From positions 1 through 51,155 of the forward strand of contig UQDJ01000008.1 in assembly GCA_900539675.1 (NCBI GenBank): a stretch of DNA of 51,155 nt. The letters are read 5' to 3'. Shown here in pieces: positions 25,369 through 32,019 of this stretch. Source of the stretch: an uncultured Coriobacteriaceae bacterium (GTDB taxonomy: Bacteria; Actinomycetota; Coriobacteriia; Coriobacteriales; Eggerthellaceae). Positions within the stretch are counted from its first letter, which is position 1. The number at the start of each line of letters is the position of its first letter. The translations under genes were made by a program, and so were the position numbers. The notes beneath the pieces are model-generated. The model did not search any database. It was given only the letters and a program-made list of their open reading frames with translations, and was not told the DNA's origin.

Positions 25369-25614
25369 ATGGCAGATAGGTTCACGTTTTTTGAAAGTTA
25401 TTACAGGGCAGCACTTAAGCTGCCCGAAGATGAACAGCTCGCGTTCTTTAAGGGTATTTGCAGCCTTGCATTTGACGGAGTATTTCCCGAATACGAGCCA
25501 GGCAGTAAATCTGATATGGCTTACACGGTCATCCTCCCCCACATTGAGAAGTCTATCGAGATGTATAAAAACGGGAAAAAAGGTGGCAGACCGAAGAAAG
25601 ATTCGAAGGTTTAA
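25369..25614 (+). CDS. DUF6291-like phage protein, probably tail-truncated
   Basis: An 81-residue protein: TFFESYYRAALKLPEDEQLA, FFKGICSLAFDG, ending NGKKGGRPKKDSK. Related proteins continue past GGRPKK with a long low-complexity Lys/Pro/Glu tail. Here TAA and TAG interrupt, and the same frame then reads VKTMVKTPFKPWLKPWFKP and a Lys/Glu-rich stretch, so the tail appears eroded. A second homologue follows at 25779. Confidence 0.6.
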   Translation: MADRFTFFESYYRAALKLPEDEQLAFFKGICSLAFDGVFPEYEPGSKSDMAYTVILPHIEKSIEMYKNGKKGGRPKKDSKV

Positions 25615-25676
25615 ACCTAGGTAAAAACCATGGTTAAAACCCCCTTTAAACCATGGTTAAAACCCTGGTTTAAACC
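25608..25676. repeat. symmetric four-palindrome array (possible origin or protein-binding site)
   Basis: GGTTTAAACC (25608), AACCATGGTT (25626), AACCATGGTT (25649) and GGTTTAAACC (25667) are separated by 8, 13 and 8 bp, making the array a mirror about 25642. It is followed by a run of C's and a ~55-bp purine-rich strand (25684-25740). The 25615-25778 interval holds no other gene. Confidence 0.6.
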
Positions 25677-25778
25677 CCCCCCTTCTAGAAAAGAATTTGA
25701 ATAAGAAGAGAAAAGAATAAGAAAAGAAGAGAAAAGCGGAGTTATCCACATCGCATTTTCACCAAGGAGAAGAACACC

Positions 25779-26051
25779 ATGAACATTCGCTACGACATTA
25801 ACCCTCAATCGTTTAGTTTCCAGCGCAGCTTTTACGAAGCAGCTCAAAAGTTATCTAGTGAAGAGCGTCTCGCCTTCTATGACGGAATTGCACAACTTGC
25901 CTTTGAACGCATTGATCCATCAGCAGACCCTTCTGCAGACATCAGCAACCAGCTTGCCATCGCATACGATCTCGCACTGCCTCAGGTAGAAGGATCAGCC
26001 GTAAAAGTTCACTGTGGCTCTAACGGTGGCCGTCCTCGTAAGAATAGCTGA
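25779..26051 (+). CDS. DUF6291-like phage protein, second copy
   Basis: 90 residues with AAGGAGAAG upstream. FSFQRSFYEAAQKLSSEERL, AFYDGIAQLAFER and the end NGGRPRKNS parallel the protein at 25369, so the two are diverged tandem paralogues. The family sits in phage replication modules; a replication-initiation accessory role is only an inference. Confidence 0.6.
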   Translation: MNIRYDINPQSFSFQRSFYEAAQKLSSEERLAFYDGIAQLAFERIDPSADPSADISNQLAIAYDLALPQVEGSAVKVHCGSNGGRPRKNS

Positions 26052-26059
26052 GGAAAGCT

Positions 26060-26293
26060 ATGGCTATTTTATCGTGTGAGCCTACTGACATCCGTTTAGC
26101 GGGCTTGTTAGAGGAAGAAGCGTACAAACAGTACATTAGCCAAACATCGTGCCTTAAATGCCCTCACAATCAGCATTACGACTATCCAGTAATGGGAGGA
26201 CATATCACAGCAAGCTATTGCGATATTGACGGACAGTGGCTCACACCTGAGCTATATCGCTCAACCATCGAAGAAATGGGCTGTGAGCCGTAG
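26060..26293 (+). CDS. small Cys-rich protein
   Basis: 77 residues. CLKCPHNQHYDY with C-x2-C, and later Cys at YCDIDGQW and GCEP, suggest one metal site. GAGGAAAG precedes the ATG. First of a cluster of small zinc-binding proteins; function unknown. Confidence 0.6.
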   Translation: MAILSCEPTDIRLAGLLEEEAYKQYISQTSCLKCPHNQHYDYPVMGGHITASYCDIDGQWLTPELYRSTIEEMGCEP

Positions 26294-26355
26294 CACTAGA
26301 GATTTCAGGGTACCAACACCTATTTCAATGCCAACACCAACCAAAGGAGATAAAA

Positions 26356-26586
26356 ATGGCAGACACCATCAGTCATATTAGAGATTCATTATCCATTCAG
26401 CTCGACCGACTAAGCAATGAATCGCTTGAAGGCGATGAGCTTAAAGGGGAAATCAACCGAGCACGCGCTATGAGCGAGATCAGTGAGCAAATCCTAGACG
26501 CTGGCAGACTTGCGCTACAAGCAGCTCGCTTTCTGGATAACTCACCATCTGCAAATCCTAAGCTACCGGAATACTTCCATGAGTAA
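26356..26586 (+). CDS. small helical phage protein
   Basis: 76 residues, AAAGGAG upstream. Two helices (SHIRDSLSIQLDRLSNESLE and RARAMSEISEQILDAGRLAL) resemble small coiled-coil proteins found before HNH genes in many phages. Its stop overlaps the next start by 8 bp. Function unknown. Confidence 0.6.
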   Translation: MADTISHIRDSLSIQLDRLSNESLEGDELKGEINRARAMSEISEQILDAGRLALQAARFLDNSPSANPKLPEYFHE

Positions 26587-27325
26587 AGAGGTTGCTCGTC
26601 TATGGTGGAACGCTGAAATGGACGAGCTTTTACAGGCTTTCGTTCCCGGTCATACAGAGCGCGAAATCATAGACAAGTTTGAACGTAAGTTCGACATTAG
26701 GCTCAGAGTTCCACAGCTCAAAAACAGGATGACTACTTTAGGTCTTAAACAAGGAGTGAATTCTGGTCACTTCAAAAAGGGACAATCGCCGTTCAACAAG
26801 GGCATGAAACAGACCGATTTTACGAGTGCCGAAGCAATTGAGCGAACGAAAGCAACAAGATTCAAAAACGGCTTGATCCCTCATAACGCAAAAGGTAAAG
26901 AAATCGGGCGTGAGCGTGTTGGTAAAGATGGATGCATTAAGGTCAAAGTAAAGCTACATTCCAATAAAGACGGCGCGTGTGGAAACTATCGGGGTAAGCA
27001 CGTACTCATCTGGGAACGCACTCACGGCAGACATATCCCAGACAAAACTGCGGTACTGTTTGCAGACGGAAACAAGCGCAATTTCGACCCGGATAACTTG
27101 GTAGCAGTACCGCGTAAATTGCTAGTGGTTATCAATCATTGCAATATTCCGTACTTTGATCGTCCGTCCTTAGAAGCGGCCATGAGAATAGCTGAAATCA
27201 AGATCAAATCCAATGAACTAGAGCTTTCAGAGCCGCGAACCTGTAAGGACTGTGGCGCTCGATTTATGCCTGAATTTAAGACGCAAGCACGGTGTCGTGC
27301 ATGTATCAACGCAAGGAAGGAGTAG
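26579..27325 (+). CDS. HNH homing-type endonuclease with zinc ribbon
   Basis: 248 residues from ATG 26579 (the frame is open from 26510 but this start couples to the upstream gene). An N-terminal HTH-like region (WWNAEMDELLQAF, LRVPQLKNRM) is followed by the HNH core (KHVLIWERTHGRHIPDKTAV, FADGNKRNFDPDNLVAVPR) and a C-terminal C-x2-C ... C-x2-C zinc ribbon (TCKDCGARFM, RCRAC). This resembles free-standing phage HNH nucleases. It is distinct from the terminase-linked HNH at 29780. Confidence 0.82.
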   Translation: MSKEVARLWWNAEMDELLQAFVPGHTEREIIDKFERKFDIRLRVPQLKNRMTTLGLKQGVNSGHFKKGQSPFNKGMKQTDFTSAEAIERTKATRFKNGLIPHNAKGKEIGRERVGKDGCIKVKVKLHSNKDGACGNYRGKHVLIWERTHGRHIPDKTAVLFADGNKRNFDPDNLVAVPRKLLVVINHCNIPYFDRPSLEAAMRIAEIKIKSNELELSEPRTCKDCGARFMPEFKTQARCRACINARKE

Positions 27326-27327
27326 TA

Positions 27328-27636
27328 ATGAGTGAACCAATTTATAAATGGGACTGGCTAGGCAATAAACACGTAGGCATTTCTAAAGATCGCGTTCGTG
27401 TTGAAGACAAGAACGGGGCGGTTGAATACGTACCGGAACGAACATGCTGGCTTGACGGGTGGGATGCAGACGACGAAATGGAGCAAGCGCAAGAGAGCGT
27501 TGATTCAACGCCGGAAGATACACGAGCCTACCGTTGTTCGGAATGTGACGTTATTTTTCGAGCAGACAGGTACGGAAAACCACGATACTGTCCAGAATGT
27601 GGTGCAAAGGTGGTTAGCAAATATGATAACGAATGA
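27328..27636 (+). CDS. zinc-ribbon small protein A
   Basis: 102 residues from ATG 27328 behind AAGGAAGGAG. The N-terminal part is WDWLGNKHVGISKDRVRVED; the C-terminal zinc ribbon is YRCSECDVIFR ... RYCPECGAKVVS. The ribbon is near-duplicate with the next protein. Confidence 0.65.
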   Translation: MSEPIYKWDWLGNKHVGISKDRVRVEDKNGAVEYVPERTCWLDGWDADDEMEQAQESVDSTPEDTRAYRCSECDVIFRADRYGKPRYCPECGAKVVSKYDNE

Positions 27637-27955
27637 AGATCGCCGCGAGGTTGCAGAAGAAATGCGCCAGAGAATGCGCGAGGGATACAACTTTACATCC
27701 CTCAACATTGCGGACGAGATTGACGTTAATGAAGCGGATTATGACGACCCGTACCGCTTCGATGAAGACTGCTGGAAACGTCTCGCTGATCTAATAGAGC
27801 CAAAACCGGAACGGACATGCGAAAACGTAGCAACAGAAACTGGCATATTATTTACCTGTTCTGAATGCCATGCAGACTTTATTAACGAACCAATAGACGG
27901 TATGTTTAGCTACTGTCCTAATTGTGGTGCTAAGGTCGTGAGCGAAGATGAATAA
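27623..27955 (+). CDS. zinc-ribbon small protein B
   Basis: 110 residues from ATG 27623, overlapping the previous gene by 14 bp. A helical N-terminus (NEDRREVAEEMRQRMREGYN) precedes a C-terminal ribbon FTCSECHADF ... YCPNCGAKVVS, matching protein A. The N-terminal style recalls small phage proteins of gut Actinobacteria and Firmicutes; function unknown. Confidence 0.65.
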   Translation: MITNEDRREVAEEMRQRMREGYNFTSLNIADEIDVNEADYDDPYRFDEDCWKRLADLIEPKPERTCENVATETGILFTCSECHADFINEPIDGMFSYCPNCGAKVVSEDE

Positions 27956-28169
27956 CGAATTAAAGTCTTGCCCATTTTGCGGCGGTGAAGCACGCATCGA
28001 AGACAACGCATTTACTGATGCATTCTTCATTATGCGCGAAAGATGCCATACAACTTCAGATGTATACAGCACCAAGAATGAAGCAATCGAAGCCTGGAAT
28101 ACGCGAGCTTACGAACGTGAATGCAGCGATGCCAATTGGTTAAAATTCAGCCCGATTTTTAACTCATAA
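27948..28169 (+). CDS. Lar-like restriction alleviation protein
   Basis: 73 residues: LKSCPFCGGEARIEDN at the N-terminus and NEAIEAWNTRAYE near the C-terminus are the Lar family frame. The second Cys pair is incomplete (RERCHTT). Lar proteins modulate type I restriction to protect incoming phage DNA; this role is inferred from family. Confidence 0.72.
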   Translation: MNNELKSCPFCGGEARIEDNAFTDAFFIMRERCHTTSDVYSTKNEAIEAWNTRAYERECSDANWLKFSPIFNS

Positions 28170-28206
28170 ATTCAAATCAATTAAAAACTTAACGAAAGTA
28201 GTGAAT

Positions 28207-28662
28207 ATGAACATACAAAAAGTAGTTATGAACATAAAACTTGATTGCACGTACCCAGAAGGCATTGATTACGGATACGCCCACGAAGGGGACGCTGGTA
28301 TCGATTTACGAGCAGACGCTGACTATACCGTTTGGACTAATTCTAGGCAGCTTATTGGTACGGGTTTGAGTATCGCACTTCCAGAAGGCTGTGCAGCGTT
28401 TGTAATGCCACGTAGTGGGCTAGCGGTTAAGCATGGTGTGACGGTGCTTAATTCACCGGGTGTGATCGATTCAGGTTATCGAGGAGAAATTAAGGTGCCG
28501 CTTTATAACAGTGATGCCTATACACCTTTCGAGGTTAAAAAGGGTGATCGCATTGCACAGCTAGTAATCATGCCAGTAGTCCACGCAGAGCTAAACCGAG
28601 TGGATAGCTTAGACGAAACCGAGCGCGGGGCTAATGGATTTGGCTCGACGGGGGTGGAGTAA
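28207..28662 (+). CDS. dut: dUTP pyrophosphatase
   Basis: Hydrolyses dUTP to dUMP, keeping uracil out of phage DNA. Trimeric dUTPase motifs: GDAGIDLRA (1), MPRSGLAVKHGV (2), NSPGVIDSGYRGEI (3), KGDRIAQLVI (4) and the C-terminal GANGFGSTG (5). ATG 28207 is preferred over the in-frame GTG at 28201. Confidence 0.96.
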   Translation: MNIQKVVMNIKLDCTYPEGIDYGYAHEGDAGIDLRADADYTVWTNSRQLIGTGLSIALPEGCAAFVMPRSGLAVKHGVTVLNSPGVIDSGYRGEIKVPLYNSDAYTPFEVKKGDRIAQLVIMPVVHAELNRVDSLDETERGANGFGSTGVE

Positions 28663-28853
28663 TGACTTTTATGACTAAACTTAAATATTGTCCGTTCTGC
28701 GGTAGTGAAGCTGAGTACTACTTAATGAATACAGAGGAGTTCGTATTATTAAGCTGCTCTAACGAGAATTGTCCTGGATCAGACGCAGATGGATATATGA
28801 TCAAGCCTTTAAAGCTAGGCAAGATAACACCTAAAACAGATACACAAAACTAA
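28662..28853 (+). CDS. zinc-ribbon small protein C (Lar-like)
   Basis: 63 residues: KYCPFCGSEAEYY then LLSCSNENCPG, a C-x2-C ... C-x5-C arrangement like Lar N-termini. The ATG overlaps the dut stop. It is the last gene before a terminator. Confidence 0.65.
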   Translation: MTFMTKLKYCPFCGSEAEYYLMNTEEFVLLSCSNENCPGSDADGYMIKPLKLGKITPKTDTQN

Positions 28854-28855
28854 TT

Positions 28856-28883
28856 ATAGGGGCTGATAAAGCCCCTATTTTTA
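28856..28883 (+). terminator. Rho-independent terminator ending the early operon
   Basis: Perfect 9-bp stem ATAGGGGCT / AGCCCCTAT with loop GATAA, then TTTTA. Confidence 0.9.
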
Positions 28884-28906
28884 TGCCTAAAACTAGAAAA
28901 TTGTTA

Positions 28907-28939
28907 TTGCGTGTATTATACATAATCCTGTATAATACA
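28907..28939 (+). promoter_or_regulatory. promoter overlapped by a perfect 10-bp-arm palindrome
   Basis: TGTATTATAC (28912-28921) and GTATAATACA (28930-28939) flank an 8-bp spacer. The right arm contains a perfect TATAAT (-10, 28931-28936), with TTGCGT (28907) as -35 at 18 bp. A repressor bound here would block the promoter; the RHH-like product of 29118 is a candidate. Confidence 0.7.
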
Positions 28940-28961
28940 ATACGTAAGGAGGTGATGAAAA

Positions 28962-29036
28962 TTGAAATTAAAAAAGATCAGGATAGAGATTGAACTTGAA
29001 AAGATAATTGCATGGCTCGTAATTAAATTCAAGTAA
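28962..29036 (+). CDS. 24-residue leader or micropeptide
   Basis: TTG 28962 lies 7 nt after AGGAGGTG. The peptide alternates basic and hydrophobic residues (KLKKIRIEIELEKII, then AWLVIKFK), so it could be amphipathic. A competing 12-residue ORF starts at ATG 28954. It lies directly behind the palindromic promoter and within a structured RNA (see findings). Could be a leader rather than a gene. Confidence 0.4.
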   Translation: MKLKKIRIEIELEKIIAWLVIKFK

Positions 29037-29045
29037 ATCTCAAGT

Positions 29046-29065
29046 CCCGCTCCGAAAGGGGCGGG
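29046..29065 (+). other. stable RNA hairpin without T tract
   Basis: CCCGCTCC / GGGGCGGG closed by a GAAA tetraloop. It lies inside a larger 11-bp stem formed by 28973-28983 and 29070-29080. Confidence 0.55.
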
Positions 29066-29117
29066 GCGCTCCTGATCTTTCGCCAAGCCAATTATAGCAA
29101 AACAAGGAGGCCACATC

Positions 29118-29306
29118 ATGCCAACAAGTGATGCTCAAAAGAGAGCAAGCAGAAAATACGACAAAGAGAACATGGTGCAACGAGTTGTAAGGTTCTCTCT
29201 GCACGAACGCGATTTATTAGGGCAACTTGATTCAAAGCCAAATAAGGCAGGCTATATTAAGTCATTAATTAAGGCTGACATGGAAGGCCGGGTTAAGTGG
29301 GAATAA
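29118..29306 (+). CDS. ribbon-helix-helix-like small DNA-binding protein
   Basis: 62 residues, AAGGAGG upstream. TSDAQKRASRKYDKENMVQR then VVRFSLHERDLLGQL and KAGYIKSLIKAD follow the pattern of Arc-type RHH repressors (strand, two helices). It is the only full-size gene behind the palindromic promoter, so autoregulation is plausible. Confidence 0.68.
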   Translation: MPTSDAQKRASRKYDKENMVQRVVRFSLHERDLLGQLDSKPNKAGYIKSLIKADMEGRVKWE

Positions 29307-29343
29307 GAGCTAGGTTTAATCTGTTACCAATGCTACAAGCTGC

Positions 29344-29436
29344 TATACTGCAAATGTAAGCGGTGCCCCGCCAGATCGGGCAGCATCGTAGGTTTTATGA
29401 ACCCCGCCAGCGGTGCAAGTGCAAGCGGGGTTTCTT
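29344..29436 (+). ncRNA. candidate small RNA convergent to the hydrophobic micropeptide
   Basis: An extended -10 (TGCTATACT, TATACT at 29344-29349) is followed by a short G+C-rich segment that folds (GCGG/CCGC) and ends at the terminator at 29400. No ORF with an SD is present. Predicted length is about 80 nt from near 29356. Confidence 0.5.
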
Positions 29437-29440
29437 TATT
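29400..29440. terminator. bidirectional terminator
   Basis: AACCCCGC (29400-29407) and GCGGGGTT (29425-29432) with an inner partial stem. TCTTTATT follows on the + strand and CATAAAA on the - strand. Confidence 0.75.
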
Positions 29441-29456
29441 CCGTTAATGCCGTTCG

Positions 29457-29534
29457 CTATTTCTGAGCAATGCCGATGATTGCTACTACAACACTAAAGA
29501 TCGCGCATACCGCGATAACTGTTTGAGCATCCAT
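29457..29534 (-). CDS. 25-residue hydrophobic peptide, candidate type I toxin
   Basis: ATG 29534 lies 8 nt after GGGAGGTG on the - strand. The peptide begins MDAQT, has one membrane helix (VIAVCAIFSVVVAIIGIA) and ends QK. This is the size and layout of type I toxins such as TxpA or Fst. The SD lies inside a hairpin (29535-29562). A -10-like TAGAAT (29589-29594, with a TGA extension) is upstream on the - strand. No other neighbouring gene is on this strand. Confidence 0.55.
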   Translation of the reverse strand: MDAQTVIAVCAIFSVVVAIIGIAQK

Positions 29535-29562
29535 CGGCAACACCTCCCTTCGGAAGATGCCG
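29535..29562 (-). promoter_or_regulatory. SD-sequestering hairpin in front of the micropeptide
   Basis: On the - strand CGGCA ... TGCCG encloses CTTCC-GAA-GGGAG, so the Shine-Dalgarno bases pair in the stem. Translation would need refolding or processing. Confidence 0.5.
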
Positions 29563-29597
29563 CCCAACTAGCGAAGCACCAGAAACAAATTCTATCA

Positions 29598-29633
29598 GAG
29601 TGACACCTACCAGATCATAGCTACTGCAGTAAG
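29598..29633 (+). repeat. GAGTGACAC intergenic element, copy A
   Basis: GAGTGACACCTACCAGATCA followed by a GCAGTAAG tail. Related copies lie at 29738, 35665 and (weaker) 49172, always in a gap before a new gene block. Confidence 0.5.
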
Positions 29634-29692
29634 TATTGTTATGAGCTTTACTTGCTGTAGCTCCTGCTCCTGTGGAGTTCCCCTTCTTGGTG

Positions 29693-29728
29693 AGAGCCGT
29701 ACCTATGTGGTGCGGCTCTTTCTATTTG
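29693..29728 (+). terminator. Rho-independent terminator before the HNH gene
   Basis: An 11-bp stem AGAGCCGTACC / GGTGCGGCTCT (one G-U pair) with loop TATGT, then TTTCTATTT. Confidence 0.85.
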
Positions 29729-29737
29729 TGAGCCAGG

Positions 29738-29767
29738 GAGTGACACATTGCAGACCATAGCAGTAAG
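29738..29767 (+). repeat. GAGTGACAC intergenic element, copy B
   Basis: GAGTGACACATTGCAGACCA then TAGCAGTAAG, directly after the terminator and just before the HNH ribosome-binding site. Confidence 0.5.
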
Positions 29768-29779
29768 GAGAGTAAGCAC

Positions 29780-30082
29780 ATGGGCAATTCTAATCCACGC
29801 ACAGCTAATGGGCATGCACGCAGGCAGATAAGAGCATGGCTAAGAGATCAGGGATTGCCTTGCCATATCTGCGGCATGGCGATTGATTACAGCTTGCCTG
29901 CAGGGGACCCTATGAGCTTCGAGGTTGATGAGATTATCCCAGTGAGCAAGGGAGGTTCACCAATCGATAAGCGCAATGTAGCACCAGCACATCGCATCTG
30001 CAATCAGAGGCGAGGCAATAAAGATATCAATCATGGGACTACTCCACGGGAGTTGTCTTGCCCTACCTCGCGCAAGTGGTGA
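29780..30082 (+). CDS. terminase-associated HNH endonuclease
   Basis: 100 residues: CHICGMAIDYS, the HNH core FEVDEIIPVSKGGSPIDKRN and APAHRICNQRRGNK. In HK97-like phages such an HNH protein beside the terminase is needed with it for cos cleavage. The position just before the terminase genes fits this. Confidence 0.92.
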   Translation: MGNSNPRTANGHARRQIRAWLRDQGLPCHICGMAIDYSLPAGDPMSFEVDEIIPVSKGGSPIDKRNVAPAHRICNQRRGNKDINHGTTPRELSCPTSRKW

Positions 30083-30089
30083 TTGGGTG

Positions 30090-30114
30090 GGGAGCACCCC
30101 CTCCCCCTGGGGTG
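30090..30114 (+). other. G+C-rich dyad, candidate cos region
   Basis: The gap between the HNH gene and the small terminase has a sharp G/C-rich dyad (CACCCC at 30095, GGGGTG at 30109) unlike its surroundings. HK97-type phages often have cos here. Confidence 0.4.
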
Positions 30115-30194
30115 ACGGCGATCCCGTGGGCATAGAGCTTTTTTCTCTCTACCAAAAATGAGAAAGGTTCTCAAATTCGAAGGAGGAAATCTAA

Positions 30195-30593
30195 ATGGGC
30201 AAAGCTGATCGCTTTACAGAAGATGAACTCGAGTATATCAGAGCGGTCTATCCGAATTTGGGACCTACTGCCATTTCACGAAAACTGGGGCGCAGTCTTT
30301 CGGCGGTGAAGCGTCGCATCAAGGAAATGGGGCTTAAGAAAGAGGATAAGATCGTCGAATTCCCAAAGGCTGAAATCAAGGTGGTCAATCCGCAAAGCGA
30401 AATGGCTCGACTGGTCGAAGTGCGCGACATTCTACGCGAGAGCCTATTCGATTGCCCACCCAACGCAATCGCTGCGATTTCGAAAGAATACCGATTTGTC
30501 CTGAAAGAAATCGACGAGCTGAACGGCAAAAGCGCCAAAGAATCCGAAAATCCACTCGAGCAGCTAGCAAAGGTGATCGCCAATGGCATGTAA
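30195..30593 (+). CDS. phage terminase small subunit
   Basis: 132 residues with AAGGAGG upstream. The N-terminal HTH (FTEDELEYIRAVYPNLGPTA, ISRKLGRSLSAVKRRIKEMG) would bind the packaging site, and the C-terminal helical part would oligomerise. It precedes and overlaps the large terminase by 11 bp, which supports the call. Confidence 0.82.
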   Translation: MGKADRFTEDELEYIRAVYPNLGPTAISRKLGRSLSAVKRRIKEMGLKKEDKIVEFPKAEIKVVNPQSEMARLVEVRDILRESLFDCPPNAIAAISKEYRFVLKEIDELNGKSAKESENPLEQLAKVIANGM

Positions 30594-32019
30594 TCCACGG
30601 CTCAGAGTGGCGCAGCCTTATGATCTTGACTTCGCGTCCAAAGTTCAGGAAGTCGCTGCTCTCGCAGGAATTCACCAGACTAAATGGCAGGTCGATTTAA
30701 TTAAAGACTGGTCAGCTCACACACCAGACGGGCAATGGATACACCGTCGCTGTGGTGGCTCCATTCCTCGCCAGGCTGGCAAGTCAGTAGACGGGATTGT
30801 ATGGTGCGTGTTCTTATTGGCGATCCTGGGCTACGGCATTCTATGGACTGACCACAACTATTCGACCACGTGCGAGATGCTCAGGCGTTTTCAAGAGATA
30901 TTTGGCAAGAAAAAGAACGACCCAGATGCTAAGTATCAATTTTTTAATCAGCTCATCGAACGCGTCAGTAATCGTACCGCCCAGGAAGCAATATTTCTAA
31001 AGAATGGTGGTTTTATTTGCTTTTCGACGCGAACTAAGTCAGCTGCTCTTGGTTTTAGTTTTGACGTTGTGATTTATGACGAAGCTCAGGAACTTAAAAC
31101 CGAACAAATGACGGCCATTCAGCCAACTACTACATCTGGCGCACATCACAATACCCAGGCGGTCTTTTTAGGCACGCCTACCCGCGCAGGCAGTAATGCC
31201 GAAGTTTTCAGCGACATGCACAAGGAAGCCTGGGAAAATCCACTCGATGATATGTGTTGGATTGAGTACGGTGTGGATGAAGTCGGCGACGTACTCGACG
31301 AGACGCGCTGGACGCTCGCTAATCCCTCAATCGAGGAAGGCGTAGCCGACATGAATGCCATTAGAACGGGTATTCGCGCGTTTAAATCCGACACTCTGGC
31401 AGCGGCACAAGAATATCTAGGCTATTGGCTCCCTAAGGTCGCTAACGCACTTATATCGAAGAAAGAATGGCTAGCGTGCCAGATTGACGTTGACGATGCG
31501 CCACAGGAAGGCCGTATAGCATATGGCGTGAAGTTCGCTCCTGACGGATCAGAGGTCGCTCTATCGGCTGCTATAAAGCCGAAAGACGGTATACCGCATG
31601 TTGAACTTATCTGCGTAAAAAGCATGTCATATGGAACCACTTGGCTTGCTGATTGGCTCGCAGAACGACCAAATCAAGCGTCATGCGTGGCAGTAGACGG
31701 CAAAGCTGGAACAGGCACGCTCACGGAAAAGCTACTCGGTCGCGTACCGTCTAAGTACTACAGAGTAATGAAAACGCAAGAAGCTATTACGGCATCCGCA
31801 ATGATGCTTGAATCTATCCAGAACAACCAGATTACGCATATCGAGAGTCCGGCGCTTGATGGATCGGTTCTGTCTGCTACAAAGCGCAAGATCGGCGATA
31901 GCGGGGGCTGGGGTTTCAGTGGTGACACATCGTGTGCAATAGAGTCTGCAGCCAATGCTTTATGGGCTGTGACAACTACTAAGCGTGATCCTAACCGCAA
32001 GCAGGAGGCATCATTTTGA
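30583..32019 (+). CDS. phage terminase large subunit
   Basis: Packaging motor ATPase and nuclease, 478 residues. Walker A is PRQAGKS (62-68) and Walker B VVIYDEAQE (162-170), with a coupling-motif-like GTPTRAG after it. The C-terminal half has the RNase H-like nuclease with acidic residues (for example VAVDGKAGTG). The stop overlaps the TTG start of the portal gene. Confidence 0.95.
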   Translation: MACNPRLRVAQPYDLDFASKVQEVAALAGIHQTKWQVDLIKDWSAHTPDGQWIHRRCGGSIPRQAGKSVDGIVWCVFLLAILGYGILWTDHNYSTTCEMLRRFQEIFGKKKNDPDAKYQFFNQLIERVSNRTAQEAIFLKNGGFICFSTRTKSAALGFSFDVVIYDEAQELKTEQMTAIQPTTTSGAHHNTQAVFLGTPTRAGSNAEVFSDMHKEAWENPLDDMCWIEYGVDEVGDVLDETRWTLANPSIEEGVADMNAIRTGIRAFKSDTLAAAQEYLGYWLPKVANALISKKEWLACQIDVDDAPQEGRIAYGVKFAPDGSEVALSAAIKPKDGIPHVELICVKSMSYGTTWLADWLAERPNQASCVAVDGKAGTGTLTEKLLGRVPSKYYRVMKTQEAITASAMMLESIQNNQITHIESPALDGSVLSATKRKIGDSGGWGFSGDTSCAIESAANALWAVTTTKRDPNRKQEASF

